From positions 645,808-705,807 of the forward strand of contig RPFO01000130.1 in assembly GCA_009746045.1 (NCBI GenBank): 60,000 bases of DNA, in the 5' to 3' direction. Made by a program: the position numbers and the translations under genes. Source of the DNA: Mesostigma viride. Its lineage: Eukaryota > Streptophyta > Mesostigmatophyceae > Mesostigmatales > Mesostigmataceae. The notes below the pieces were generated by a model. The model was not told the DNA's origin and did no database searches. It saw only the letters and a list, made by a program, of their open reading frames with translations. Shown in pieces: positions 1 to 13,100 of this stretch (position 1 is the first letter of the stretch; each line of letters opens with the position of its first letter).

Positions 1-1172
1 AGTGTTTACATTTCTTTATATTTATGGTCCATCTGCCATGTGATCTCGGAAAACCAAGACAGAGAATGGCGAATCCTCTTACGCTTGGTTGTAAACTACA
101 TAGCTTGGATGGTCAGGATTGCCTATTCACAAGGCGCCATGCTCCATGCAATTCGCAAAGGAGGAATGCAATCCTGCCTTGTTGCCAAGTCAGTTTTGTT
201 GTCACAGTGTAGCTTGCCTTTTGCAGCAGTTTCACTACTTATTGACGTAGAAACCACGTTTTTGGTACTAAGAGTGTGTAGCAGCAACTGGTGCGCTTGT
301 TGGTGTCGGTGCAAATCGATTCTGGAGATCAGTGGGCCATGAAGATATAAAGGAGTCACACTGGGGTTTGGACGTAGTAGATAGATCATTTTAACCCCCG
401 GCAAAAGGCCGTGGATGGAGCATGGAGACATTGATCTAATCAACTTGAGAGCTGTCCATGCATGCATGCATGCATGCCATATGTAATTCAATTGGTCATG
501 TGTTATTATCATGGTTTTGGGGACAAATGCTTTATATCATGACGTGCACTTGGCCAATGACAGGCTATGGTGGCAATTAAGTAGATTTGCATTCGAAACA
601 TGGCTGAGAGAGCGCATTACCAATCACGCAATGCCATAGAGAAAGGGGAAAACTCCGGCCGAACCAGAGGATGGGTGGAGGTGAGGAAGAGCACAACAAT
701 AGGATGCCCTTTGCCCCAGAACTCCACCTATAAATAGTGTACAAAATAGGTTTGTCTCGCAAAAAGGAAAGGTAGCTGCGCCCCCAGATGTCGTCAATGT
801 CACCCGAGTTGAAAAGTGTGGCCTGAAGTAAAAACAGAGGCCAACCCGCTGGCAAGGGCGCGCCGCACGTGCCCCATGTAGCACACCCCTGATCTGGCCA
901 GCAACAGGCCACATGCCTCCAGGTCATGGAAAGCCCTTGTTGACGCCACACGTACAACCAGCATCCCAGCTCCAGAGCAAACTGGGATGGCTCTCTTCTG
1001 GGCCGATCTCTTTTCTGGGAACAAAAATGCCAGTCTCGTCGAGCCCTGGAGCACTGGCAGAAGACGGCTGATGGTGGGCCAACAAAGCACACCTGCCTTT
1101 CCCAGCGAGCGCAGGGGTTGCACCCTGCGGATTTACAATCCACCTACGCTACGAGTCTATAAGCTAATGTGC
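1..1172. other. Downstream flank of PP7, no recognisable gene
   Basis: No reading frame here resembles a known family. It may be PP7 3' untranslated sequence plus intergenic DNA. A run of alternating GCATGCAT lies near 458-478; the same motif recurs near 2050, 16590, 20735, 21120 and 32060. Confidence 0.5.
1133..1137 (-). promoter_or_regulatory. Candidate TGTAA poly(A) signal for PP7
   Basis: Reads TGTAA on the minus strand about 35 bases past the PP7 stop. TGTAA is the usual green-algal polyadenylation signal. The 3' UTR would be unusually short; another TGTAA lies at the very start of the window (about 6-10). Confidence 0.4.
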
Positions 1173-4100
1173 CTAGAATGTGCGCGGCCCCACAAACGCC
1201 TGGCGCAGGTCGTCCACCGCCGAGAAAGGGTGCGGGCGCGTGTTCGCGTGCCGGTGCATGTGCGACGACCCACGTGCGCAAGGGACCGCCATGGCCATAG
1301 ACCCCCCCATGCTACTGTACGCACTATACGACGACGGCGCAAACGCTGGCGGCTCCGCGTCCATGTCCATGTCGTCGTCCCCTTTGCCCATCGTGCCGTT
1401 GCTGCCGCCGTGCATGTGCGCGGCCTTGGCGGCCGAGATGTCCAGCTCATCGTCCGAGTCCACACTGTGGGCAAAGTCGTAGTATGGGCGCACGTTGGGC
1501 CGCGGCTTGACGGCCTCGAATTGCGTGAAGTGCGGCGTGCAGTAGTCAGGCGCGCGCAGCACGAGGAATGCCGCGCGGTTGTTGCCGCGCTCGCCCGCCT
1601 GGTGGGTGGGTGGGTGGGTGGGGGTAAGAGGGGGAAGGGGGGGCGGGGAGGGCGAGGCGCGGCGATGCAAACAAAGTTACGAAGAGACATCGGAGCCGAG
1701 GGGGGGGGGAGGAGGCAGAATGGGTCAGCGATTGGACAGGACAAGCAACGGAAACGTATGTTGGATGGCAGCAACTAACACAAAACTGCGTGAGCAGAAG
1801 CAGAATGTGAAGGCACTGAGGTAAGGGGAGGGGTGGAGGAAGGGTCGGCACTGAACACAAGCGCACCCGTACGTCTGACACTAGGGATGCGTGCCACGAA
1901 AGGGAAGGATAAGCACAAGCGCATACCTGGAACTGCGGATAGTCGGGCGCGCTGAACAACGTCACGAGGGCACCGGCCGCGACCGACTGAGGAACGAGCC
2001 GGTGAACAGGCAGGCAGTGTATACATGACATGCAGAGGCAGTCGCAAATGGCATGCATGCAAAGGCAGTGGCAAAGGGCATGCAGGGAGTCATGTGGGAG
2101 CCAAGGAAACACGAGCGGTTAGAGCAAGGAGGCTGGTTGTGACGCTTGATGGCCTGCTGACTGCCAAGGTGCTGCGTTCCACTTTTTACTAGTGCTTGAA
2201 ACGGGCTTAACTCCTTGGGTCGATGGCAACCCATTCTTCCATGCACTGCGGCTCTGGTCCACCCGACGTGACTATAAACCCACAACACCCTGGTTTCAAG
2301 TGGGGCCTCACTCACCTGGCCAAAGGCAACCCTGCTCTCGTTCCACTGCCTCTCTCATCCACCTCATGCCAGCTCTTATGACCCACCCCACCCCTCATTA
2401 CCATCAACAGCCTTCTAAGTAAGCCCCACTCACATGATCCATGGCAAAGCCCCCCTCCATGGACTCCCATCTGTCATCCACCTGCCTTCCGTTAGGATCC
2501 TCCCCCCCCCCACCACCACCCCAATAAACCTCTCAACAGCCTTCTCAACAAGCCCCACCACAACCCTTCAACAGCCTTCTCAGCAAGCCCCACTCACGTG
2601 GTCGATGGCGAACCCCCCCTCCATGGACTGCATCTCGGGCCGCCTCTCGCGCGCGTCTGGCCCCTCGTGGCTGCGCACCACCAGCCGCAGGCCGTTCTCG
2701 GTGAGGAACTGCTGCGTGCAGTCGGGGCCGTAGAAGAGGCCCACGCCACGCAGGCTGTTGGAGCGCAGGCCAGGCTGCTGCGAGGGGTCCGACCACAGCA
2801 CCTGGACATGGAGCACCAATGGTTGAAGGAGGAAAAAGGGATAGCGTGAGTCCACCATGCGTATGCCATGGGTATATCTAGGGGCCAGGGTCCGAACACG
2901 GCACCTGGTGCGGTGGGGAGGGGGCAAAGGGGGACATGCAGCCGGTATAAGTTGATAGACAAGGCTTGGGGTTCACCACCACAGCACCTGGCAGGGCTTG
3001 GGGTCCACCACCACAGCACCTGGCAGGGCTTGGGGTCCACCACCACAGCACCTGGCAGGGCTTGGGGTCCACCACCACAGCACCTTGCAGGGCTTGGGGT
3101 CCAACCACAGCACCTGGCAGGGTTTGGGGGCACGGGAGAACATGGTTAGTCGTCGTCTCCCATGTTGCGTGGAGCATCCCTATTCGAGTGGAGCATCCCT
3201 AAACGTGTGGAGAAAGTAGACGGTGGCATCTTTGTAATTGGACAACCGGCCAAATGCGCTTGTTACACGGTGGATAGGCCAATATTGTGGCGTGACTGCC
3301 GTACCAATGACAGCGGGGACAGGCACACAGACAGGAACACAGCCAAACACATTGAGGTACTGGCAGTATCTCATAACACCATAGATGGGAAGAAGAAAAA
3401 GGGGAAAAGGGGGAAAATGTGTGGCAAAAATGTGTTACAAGCACAATTTCTTCACATTCGCGGTTTGCCCGCATGCAGTATGCCCTATTTTTGGCGCGAC
3501 TCACATCCGATGCGACCGCCGAGGCGCCCTGGCCGTCCGGGTCGGTGCCTCCCCTCGCGGCGCGCTGTTGTGGCGACAGGACAAATAAGATGCACACGCA
3601 GCAGCGGCGACGGGCGCACAGGAGGAACAAATATGGGGGGCGGAGGGGGGGGGGGGGGGGGGGGATCAGGGGGCAGGGAGAATGGGGTGGAAAGGGGGGA
3701 AGAAAGACCCATCGTGTGGTGAGGACACTATCAGATCAACATGTCTGCCAGGCTGCATGAGACCCCCGCATACCTCAAACATACAAATGGCACTGGTGCC
3801 AGCAATAGGATGCATCCACCACTACAATGTTACGAGAGTCATAACTAATTCACGAACGCCAGCTCAGATGATAACGCTCCCATGCTTCATGTCAGGGTGG
3901 CGTGGGCACTGGGACTTTTGTATGCCCGTTGAAGACATGATCAAAGCATGACAGTGTAAGATGTCAGGCATTGGTAGTGATGGGAAGAAGATGTATGCCG
4001 AAGCAGCCCTACGCCGTGCTGCTCTTCGTTCACACAACAGCCACCTCTAAAATGTATACAATCAATAATTTTGAATCATACACTACGCTTTGCCATTCGA

Positions 4101-7100
4101 TTACCAGACTTCGTAAAATATTCGCAAAACCCGTGGTGTGTTCTGCAGCCCACGCTGTCCACGGTCGCACCCCACATCTCAACAGGGGTAACAAATCACA
4201 ACCGGCTGACCAACGGGCCGGTGGGGGAAGACCAGCATTGAATACATCAAGAAAACCAGCATTGAATACATCAAGAAGATTGGCATTGAATATATCAAGA
4301 AGACCAGCATTTAATACATCAAGAAAACCAGCATTGAATACATCAAGAAGACCGGCATTGAATATATCAAGAAGACCAGCATTGAATATATCAAGAAGAC
4401 CGGCATTGAATATATCAAGAAGACCAGCATTGAATATATGTCTAAAACACATGAAGGGGGCAGCAATGGCGCTGACCGCAGGCCGGCCAGGCTTCCCCAG
4501 GACCCATCACTCCATGGATACGCTGCCCTCACCCCCAGATCGGCCAGGCTTCCCCACTACCCATCACCCCATCTATGCAGTAGACTGGTCCACTTACCCG
4601 CAGGTCGGCCAGGTTGCCCAGCTCGTAGGTGGAGGAGAGGCTGCTGAAGGCGGCGGACAGGCCTGTGCAATCATAGGGCCACGCACAAGCGCGGGCACGC
4701 AAGCGTTCAGGCCGGCAGGAACGCAACGACGAACAAGCCCACATTCCCATATACTTCAGCACCTGATGATATGACGCTGTGAAAATGTGTGAGTGTACTT
4801 ACATAATTTGCTAATAAAAAAAAGGAAGCACAAAACGAGGTTTCTGTTTTGAAACAGGAGGCACGCACGCCCTGCTTCTACCCCAGACCAGCCACCAGCT
4901 TTAGGCAAGCAGCAACAACACTCAGGCGTTCATTCTGCTTCCTGCAAGAGTTGTAACTACTGCCAAACCACAACTACATCCCATCCTCTGCAAAAAAAAG
5001 GCATGTTTAGAGTATGGGGTTTGAAACCTAAACCCCAAACCAGCATGAAACTCTCACTTCCCATCTTCCACTCCGGGTCTGGCTACTGATTACTATAAAC
5101 GCCCACGCTACCTAGAAAGGACTACCTACGGTCAAAACAGCTACGCGTGCTCACCTCCCATCTTCTGCTCCGGCTGGGTCCCTGGCTTCCTGCCGTACGC
5201 CGGCTTGCGGAAGAGACCCCCGTGGCTCACAAACACCGACACGCCCACGACGGCCGCGAGGGGGTGCGTGGTGAAGCATTTCTGTTGGGGGTTGGGGGGG
5301 GCGTACCATTTACCACAACAGCATCTTGTCATCGTTCACCGACCCAGGGTGGACCAGGCTGACCATGACCAGGCTGACCATGATGACCATTCATCGTAAC
5401 ACAACAAACCGTTGTAACAAGCAACGATTAGAACTGGGAAAAATCACGAATTGCTTGCGTGCTTGGCGTCCACCCCACCCCCCACTTTATTCCCACACAA
5501 GCACGCAACGACACACACATATACAACGCACCAGCAGCTTCTTGTAGAGCGCCGGCCCATGCTTGGGCCCGTACTTGGCGTCCACCTCCGCCTGGAACCC
5601 GTAGGCCGAGGTGCAGAACTGCGTCTCGTGGTTGCCACGCAGCATCATGACCTGGTCGGGCAGCCACAGCTTCCAGGCCAGGAGCAGCACGTACACCTCC
5701 AGGCCCCACGCACCGCGGTCCACGTAGTCTGGGGACCAAGGTCAGGGGAGGGGGGTGAAAGCAGGAAGAGAGAGCAGGCCATGGTAGTGAGGTTAGGGGA
5801 CAAGGACGGTCCACGTAATCTGGGGACAGGGGAGGGGGTGGGAAACAACAGACCATGGGAGTGGGCGCAAGCGGGTAACGTAGACTGGGACAAGGGGAGG
5901 GGGGTGCAAGCAAAGAAGGAAAGGGCTAAAAGAGAGCCCATGGCATAGGCTGGGGACAGGGGGAGGGAAGGGGGGGGAGGACAGGACACAGAATGGCAGG
6001 TTGTCTGGAAACCGGGGCAAGGGGGGGGAGGGGGGGTTATTCTAGTGAGAAGTTGAGGGGCGAAATGATGCATGCTTGAATTGATGCCCAGCCATCTAGC
6101 CTGGAACAACAAAAAAAGGGAGAGCCGACCATGTTAGTGGGCGCGGGCAAAAGGCGTGTCCACAGGATCTGGGGCAGGGGGGGGGACGGGGACGGGGACG
6201 GGGACGGGGGAAAAGGAAAGATTGCGGGGTACCATGGCAAGCTGAATAAACGATTACTTAATTACAATGGCTTGGGCACGGTCAGTCCACGAACTCCGGG
6301 CAAGGCAAGGGAAAGGGTGGCTTGAGGATGCCCACAAGAACAGCCTCCCGTTGGCTGGTAAGCTGGGCAGCCATGAGGGGGGAGGGGGAGGAATAAGTGC
6401 CAGACAATTTAGTGACTAGATTAGTGTGGTGCCGGGCCATTGAGTTGTGAATCGATCAGTAGGGTAGGTATGGGACTGGCTCCTACCTATTTGCAGCACT
6501 GGTTGATGCAGGGACTCTTGGCAAGATTGTGGTGGTGGACCCGGTGCTAGCCATTCGAAGCTGAGCCGTGATGGGTTATTGCTGACTACTTCCTACCCTA
6601 ACCGTGAGCGCTACCAGAAACCACATCGGTGGGGCGCGCTGACCCCACTTTAGACAAAAAGGTTGACCTCGCTGGGGATGCCTCTACAAGTATGCTGTGA
6701 ACGCGACCTCGGATGCACTACACCCAGGCGGTGCTCACTCACCCCCGTTGAAGACATACAAGTTGGTCTCGCTGGGAATGCCTGCCATCGTGAACAGTCG
6801 CAGCAGGTCGTGGTACTGCACCCACAAAAGGGAGGCACGCAGAACACGTTCACAACACATCGTCGTCAGAGAGCAACAAGTGCACACACACGCCATCGTG
6901 AACAGTCGCAGCAGGTCATGGTACGGGCAGACGGCACCCACGTAAAGAGGGCACACGCACACACACAAAATTCCAACGACCCCCGCGTGAAGGCAGATCA
7001 AGGCACACAGGGCTGCGCTAGGCACACAGGGCTATGTTAGGCACACAGGGCTATGTTAGGCACACAGGGCTACGTTAGGCATCTATGTGGGGCTATGTTA

Positions 7101-10100
7101 GGCACATGGGGCCATGTTAGGCACATGGGGCTATGTTAGGCACATGGGGCTATGTTGGGCACATGGGGCTATGTTGGGCACATGGGGCTATGTTAGGCAC
7201 ATGGGGCTATGTTGGGCACATGGGGCTATGTTGGGCACATGGGGCTATGTTAGGCACATGGGGCTATGTTGGGCACATGGGGCTATGTTAGGCACATGGG
7301 GCTATGTTAGGCACATGGGGCTATGTTGGGCACATGGGGCCATGTTAGGCACATGGGGCCATGTTGGGCACATGGGGCTATGTTGGGCACATGGGGCCAT
7401 GTTAGGCACATGGGGCCATGTTGGGCACATGGGGCCATGTTGGGCACATGGGGCCATGTTGGGCACATGGGGCCATGTTGGGCACATGGGGCTATGTTGG
7501 GCACATGGGGCTATGTTAGGCACATGGGGCCATGTTGGGCACATGGGGCCATGTTGGGCACATGGGGCCATGTTGGGCACATGGGGCCATGTTGGGCACA
7601 TGGGGCTATGTTGGGCACATGGGGCTATGTTGGGCACATGGGGCCATGTTAGGCACATGGGGCCATGTTGGGCACATGGGGCTATGTTGGGCACATGGGG
7701 CTATGTTAGGCACATGGGGCCATGTTGGGCACATGGGGCCATGTTGGGCACATGGGGCCATGTTGGGCACATGGGGCCATGTTGGGCACATGGGGCTATG
7801 TTGGGCACATGGGGCTATGTTAGGCACATGGGGCTATGTTGGGCACATGGGGCCATGTTGGGCACATGGGGCCATGTTGGGCACATGGGGCCATGTTGGG
7901 CACATGGGGCTATGTTGGGCACATGGGGCTATGTTAGGCACATGGGGCCATGTTGGGCACATGGGGCCATGTTGGGCACATGGGGCTATGTTAGGCACAT
8001 GGGGCTATGTTGGGCACATGGGGCTATGTTGGGCACATGGGGCCATGTTAGGCACATGGGGCCATGTTGGGCACATGGGGCCATGTTGGGCACATGGGGC
8101 CATGTTGGGCACATGGGGCCATGTTGGGCACATGGGGCCATGTTAGGCACATGGGGCTATGTTAGGCACATGGGGCTATGTTGGGCACATGGGGCTATGT
8201 TAGGCACATGGGGCTATGTTGGGCACATGGGGCTACGTTAGGCACATGGGGCTATGTTAGGCACATGGGGCTATGTTGGGCACATGGGGCTATGTTGGGC
8301 ACATGGGGCTATGTTGGGCACATGGGGCTATGTTGGGCACATGGGGCTATGTTGGGCACATGGGGCCATGTTGGGCACATGGGGCTATGTTAGGCACATG
8401 GGGCTATGTTAGGCACATGGGGCTATGTTAGGCACATGGGGCTATGTTAGGCACATGGGGCTATGTTGGGCACATGGGGCTATGTTAGGCACATGGGGCT
8501 ATGTTAGGCACATGGGGCTATGTTGGGCACATGGGGCTATGTTAGGCACATGGGGCTATGTTAGGCACATGGGGCTATGTTAGGCACATGGGGCCATGTT
8601 AGGCACATGGGGCTATGTTGGGCACATGGGGCTATGTTGGGCACATGGGGCCATGTTGGGCACATGGGGCTACCTTAGGCACATGGGGCCATGTTAGGCA
8701 CATGGGGCTATGTTAGGCACATGGGGCTATGTTAGGCACATGGGGCTATGTTGGGCACATGGGGCCATGTTGGGCACATGGGGCTATGTTGGGCACATGG
8801 GGCTATGTTAGGCACATGGGGCTATGTTAGGCACATGGGGCTATGTTAGGCACATGGGGCTATGTTGGGCACATGGGGCTATGTTGGGCACATGGGGCTA
8901 TGTTAGGCACATGGGGCTATGTTAGGCACATGGGGCTATGTTGGGCACATGGGGCTATGTTGGGCACATGGGGCTATGTTAGGCACATGGGGCTATGTTA
9001 GGCACATGGGGCTATGTTAGGCACATGGGGCTATGTTGGGCACATGGGGCTATGTTGGGCACATGGGGCTATGTTGGGCACATGGGGCTATGTTGGGCAC
9101 ATGGGGCTATGTTAGGCACATGGGGCCATGTTAGGCACATGGGGCTATGTTAGGCACATGGGGCTATGTTAGGCACATGGGGCTATGTTGGGCACATGGG
9201 GCTACCTTAGGCACATGGGGCCATGTTAGGCACATGGGGCTATGTTAGGCACATGGGGCTATGTTGGGCACATGGGGCTATGTTGGGCACATGGGGCTAT
9301 GTTAGGCACATGGGGCTATGTTAGGCACATGGGGCTATGTTAGGCACATGGGGCTATGTTGGGCACATGGGGCTATGTTGGGCACATGGGGCTATGTTAG
9401 GCACATGGGGCTATGTTAGGCACATGGGGCTATGTTAGGCACATGGGGCTATGTTGGGCACATGGGGCCATGTTGGGCACATGGGGCTATGTTAGGCACA
9501 TGGGGCTATGTTGGGCACACGGGGCTATGTTAGGCACATGGGGCTATGTTGGGCACATGGGGCTATGTTAGGCACATGGGGCTATGTTGGGCACATGGGG
9601 CCATGTTGGGCACATGGGGCTATGTTAGGCACATGGGGCTATGTTGGGCACATGGGGCTATGTTAGGCACATGGGGCTATGTTAGGCACATGGGGCTATG
9701 TTGGGCACATGGGGCCATGTTGGGCACATGGGGCCATGTTGGGCACATGGGGCTATGTTAGGCACATGGGGCTATGTTAGGCACATGGGGCCATGTTGGG
9801 CACATGGGGCTATGTTGGGCACATGGGGCCATGTTGGGCACATGGGGCTATGTTAGGCACATGGGGCTATGTTGGGCACATGGGGCTATGTTGGGCACAT
9901 GGGGCTATGTTGGGCACATGGGGCCATGTTAGGCACATGGGGCCATGTTGGGCACATGGGGCTATGTTGGGCACATGGGGCCATGTTAGGCACATGGGGC
10001 CATGTTAGGCACATGGGGCTATGTTGGGCACATGGGGCCATGTTGGGCACATGGGGCCATGTTAGGCACATGGGGCTATGTTGGGCACATGGGGCCATGT

Positions 10101-13100
10101 TGGGCACATGGGGCTATGTTGGGCACATGGGGCCATGTTAGGCACATGGGGCCATGTTAGGCACATGGGGCTATGTTGGGCACATGGGGCTATGTTAGGC
10201 ACATGGGGCCATGTTGGGCACATGGGGCTATGTTGGGCACATGGGGCTATGTTGGGCACATGGGGCTATGTTGGGCACATGGGGCTATGTTAGGCACATG
10301 GGGCTATGTTGGGCACATGGGGCCATGTTAGGCACATGGGGCCATGTTAGGCACATGGGGCTATGTTGGGCACATGGGGCTATGTTAGGCACATGGGGCC
10401 ATGTTGGGCACATGGGGCTATGTTGGGCACATGGGGCTATGTTGGGCACATGGGGCCATGTTAGGCACATGGGGCTATGTTGGGCACATGGGGCTATGTT
10501 GGGCACATGGGGCTATGTTGGGCACATGGGGCTATGTTGGGCACATGGGGCTATGTTGGGCACATGGGGCTATGTTAGGCACATGGGGCTATGTTGGGCA
10601 CATGGGGCTATGTTAGGCACATGGGGCTATGTTGGGCACATGGGGCTATGTTGGGCACATGGGGCTATGTTGGGCACATGGGGCTATGTTGGGCACATGG
10701 GGCTATGTTAGGCACATGGGGCTATGTTAGGCACATGGGGCTATGTTAGGCACATGGGGCTATGTTGGGCACATGGGGCTATGTTAGGCACATGGGGCTA
10801 TGTTGGGCACATGGGGCTATGTTGGGCACATGGGGCTATGTTGGGCACATGGGGCTATGTTAGGCACATGGGGCTATGTTAGGCACATGGGGCTATGTTA
10901 GGCACATGGGGCCATGTTGGGCACATGGGGCTATGTTGGGCACATGGGGCTATGTTAGGCACATGGGGCTATGTTAGGCACATGGGGCTATGTTAGGCAC
11001 ATGGGGCCATGTTAGGCACATGGGGCTATGTTGGGCACATGGGGCTATGTTAGGCACATGGGGCCATGTTGGGCACATGGGGCTATGTTGGGCACATGGG
11101 GCTATGTTGGGCACATGGGGCTATGTTAGGCACATGGGGCCATGTTGGGCACATGGGGCTATGTTGGGCACATGGGGCTATGTTGGGCACATGGGGCTAT
11201 GTTAGGCACATGGGGCCATGTTAGGCACATGGGGCTATGTTGGGCACATGGGGCTATGTTGGGCACATGGGGCTATGTTGGGCACATGGGGCTATGTTGG
11301 GCACATGGGGCTATGTTAGGCACATGGGGCTATGTTAGGCACATGGGGCTATGTTGGGCACATGGGGCTATGTTGGGCACATGGGGCCATGTTAGGCACA
11401 TGGGGCTATGTTGGGCACATGGGGCTATGTTGGGCACATGGGGCTATGTTAGGCACATGGGGCTATGTTAGGCACATGGGGCTATGTTGGGCACATGGGG
11501 CTATGTTGGGCACATGGGGCTATGTTGGGCACACAGGGCTATGTTGGGCACATGGGGCTATGTTAGGCACATGGGGCTATGTTGGGCACATGGGGCTATG
11601 TTAGGCACATGGGGCTATGTTAGGCACATGGGGCCATGTTGGGCACATGGGGCTATGTTAGGCACATGGGGCTATGTTAGGCACATGGGGCTATGTTAGG
11701 CACATGGGGCCATGTTAGGCACATGGGGCTATGTTGGGCACATGGGGCCATGTTGGGCACATGGGGCTATGTTAGGCACATGGGGCTATGTTAGGCACAT
11801 GGGGCCATGTTGGGCACATGGGGCCATGTTGGGCACATGGGGCCATGTTGGGCACATGGGGCTATGTTAGGCACATGGGGCTATGTTGGGCACATGGGGC
11901 TACCTTAGGCACATGGGGCTATGTTGGGCACATGGGGCTATGTTGGGCACATGGGGCTATGTTAGGCATATATGTGGGGCTACGTTGGGCAACATAGGGT
12001 TTATAGGGCATCTACTGGCACAAGGCACCCGGAAAAAGGCAGCGAGCGCCACACCGAGCAATCTGGGTAGCCACGACACAAGTGGCAGGTACAAGGGGAG
12101 CCGCAACGTGGGTGAGCCCCTGCCCTACATGCATGCTGGTGACAGCTGCGCCGATACGTCATGCCTAAAAGATCACACAGGCCGCCACCTGAGTTACAAC
12201 CTGATCAAGCATCTGATCCATTACCTGAACCAGCACCTGAATAGGCACCTGAACTACCACCTGACCTGGCATCTGACCAGACATTCAAAGAGTCGCTGGA
12301 GATGTACAGAAGTTATAGATATGTTGCAATAGTTCCCCGCCGGGAAGACAGCGCCATGAATGCATAAGGCCAGGCATAACTGGCAGGGTATCGGACTATT
12401 GGTGGACCGACAGCCAGGCAGGTACGGGGGGTCCCTTCGCCTATCCATACTTTGTGTGAGTCCCACCTTAACACATACTACTATAAAATTATCCTCAACC
12501 TCCTGCCCTTTCCTCTCCCCCCTCCACACCCCCACCCCCACCCACCCACCCACCCCCACCTACCCACCCACCACCCACCTACCCACCCACCCACCCACCA
12601 CCCACCTACCCACCCACCACCCACCCACCCACCACCCACCCACCCACCCACCCACCCACCCACCACCACCCACCCACCCACCCACCCACCCACCCACCAC
12701 CCACCCACCCACCCACCCACCCACCCACCACCCACCCACCCCCACCCCACCCCCACCCCCACCCCCACCCCACCCCCACCCCCACCCCCACCCCCACCCC
12801 ACCCCCACCCCCACCCCCACCCCCACCCACCCACCCACCCACCCCCACCCACCCACCCACCCACCCACCCACCCACCCACCCACCCACCCACCCACCCAC
12901 CCACCCACCCACCCACCCACCCACCACCCACCCACCCCGCACCCACCCACCCACCCACCCACCCACCCACCCACCCCACCCACCCACCCACCCCGCACCC
13001 ACCCACCCACCCACCCACCCACCCACCCACCCACCCACCCCGCACCCACCCACCCACCCACCCACCCACCCACCCACCCACCCACCCACCCACCCACCCA

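Noticed and set aside
577-1143. A 188-codon minus-strand frame downstream of PP7
   Set aside because: No recognisable motif, Cys/Trp-rich composition unlike neighbouring exons, and it overlaps the probable PP7 3' end.
7114-8241. A 375-codon frame and many others in the 19-bp array
   Set aside because: A stop-free 57-base cycle gives long frames on both strands; no splice or codon evidence, and the array lies inside the PP7 intron.
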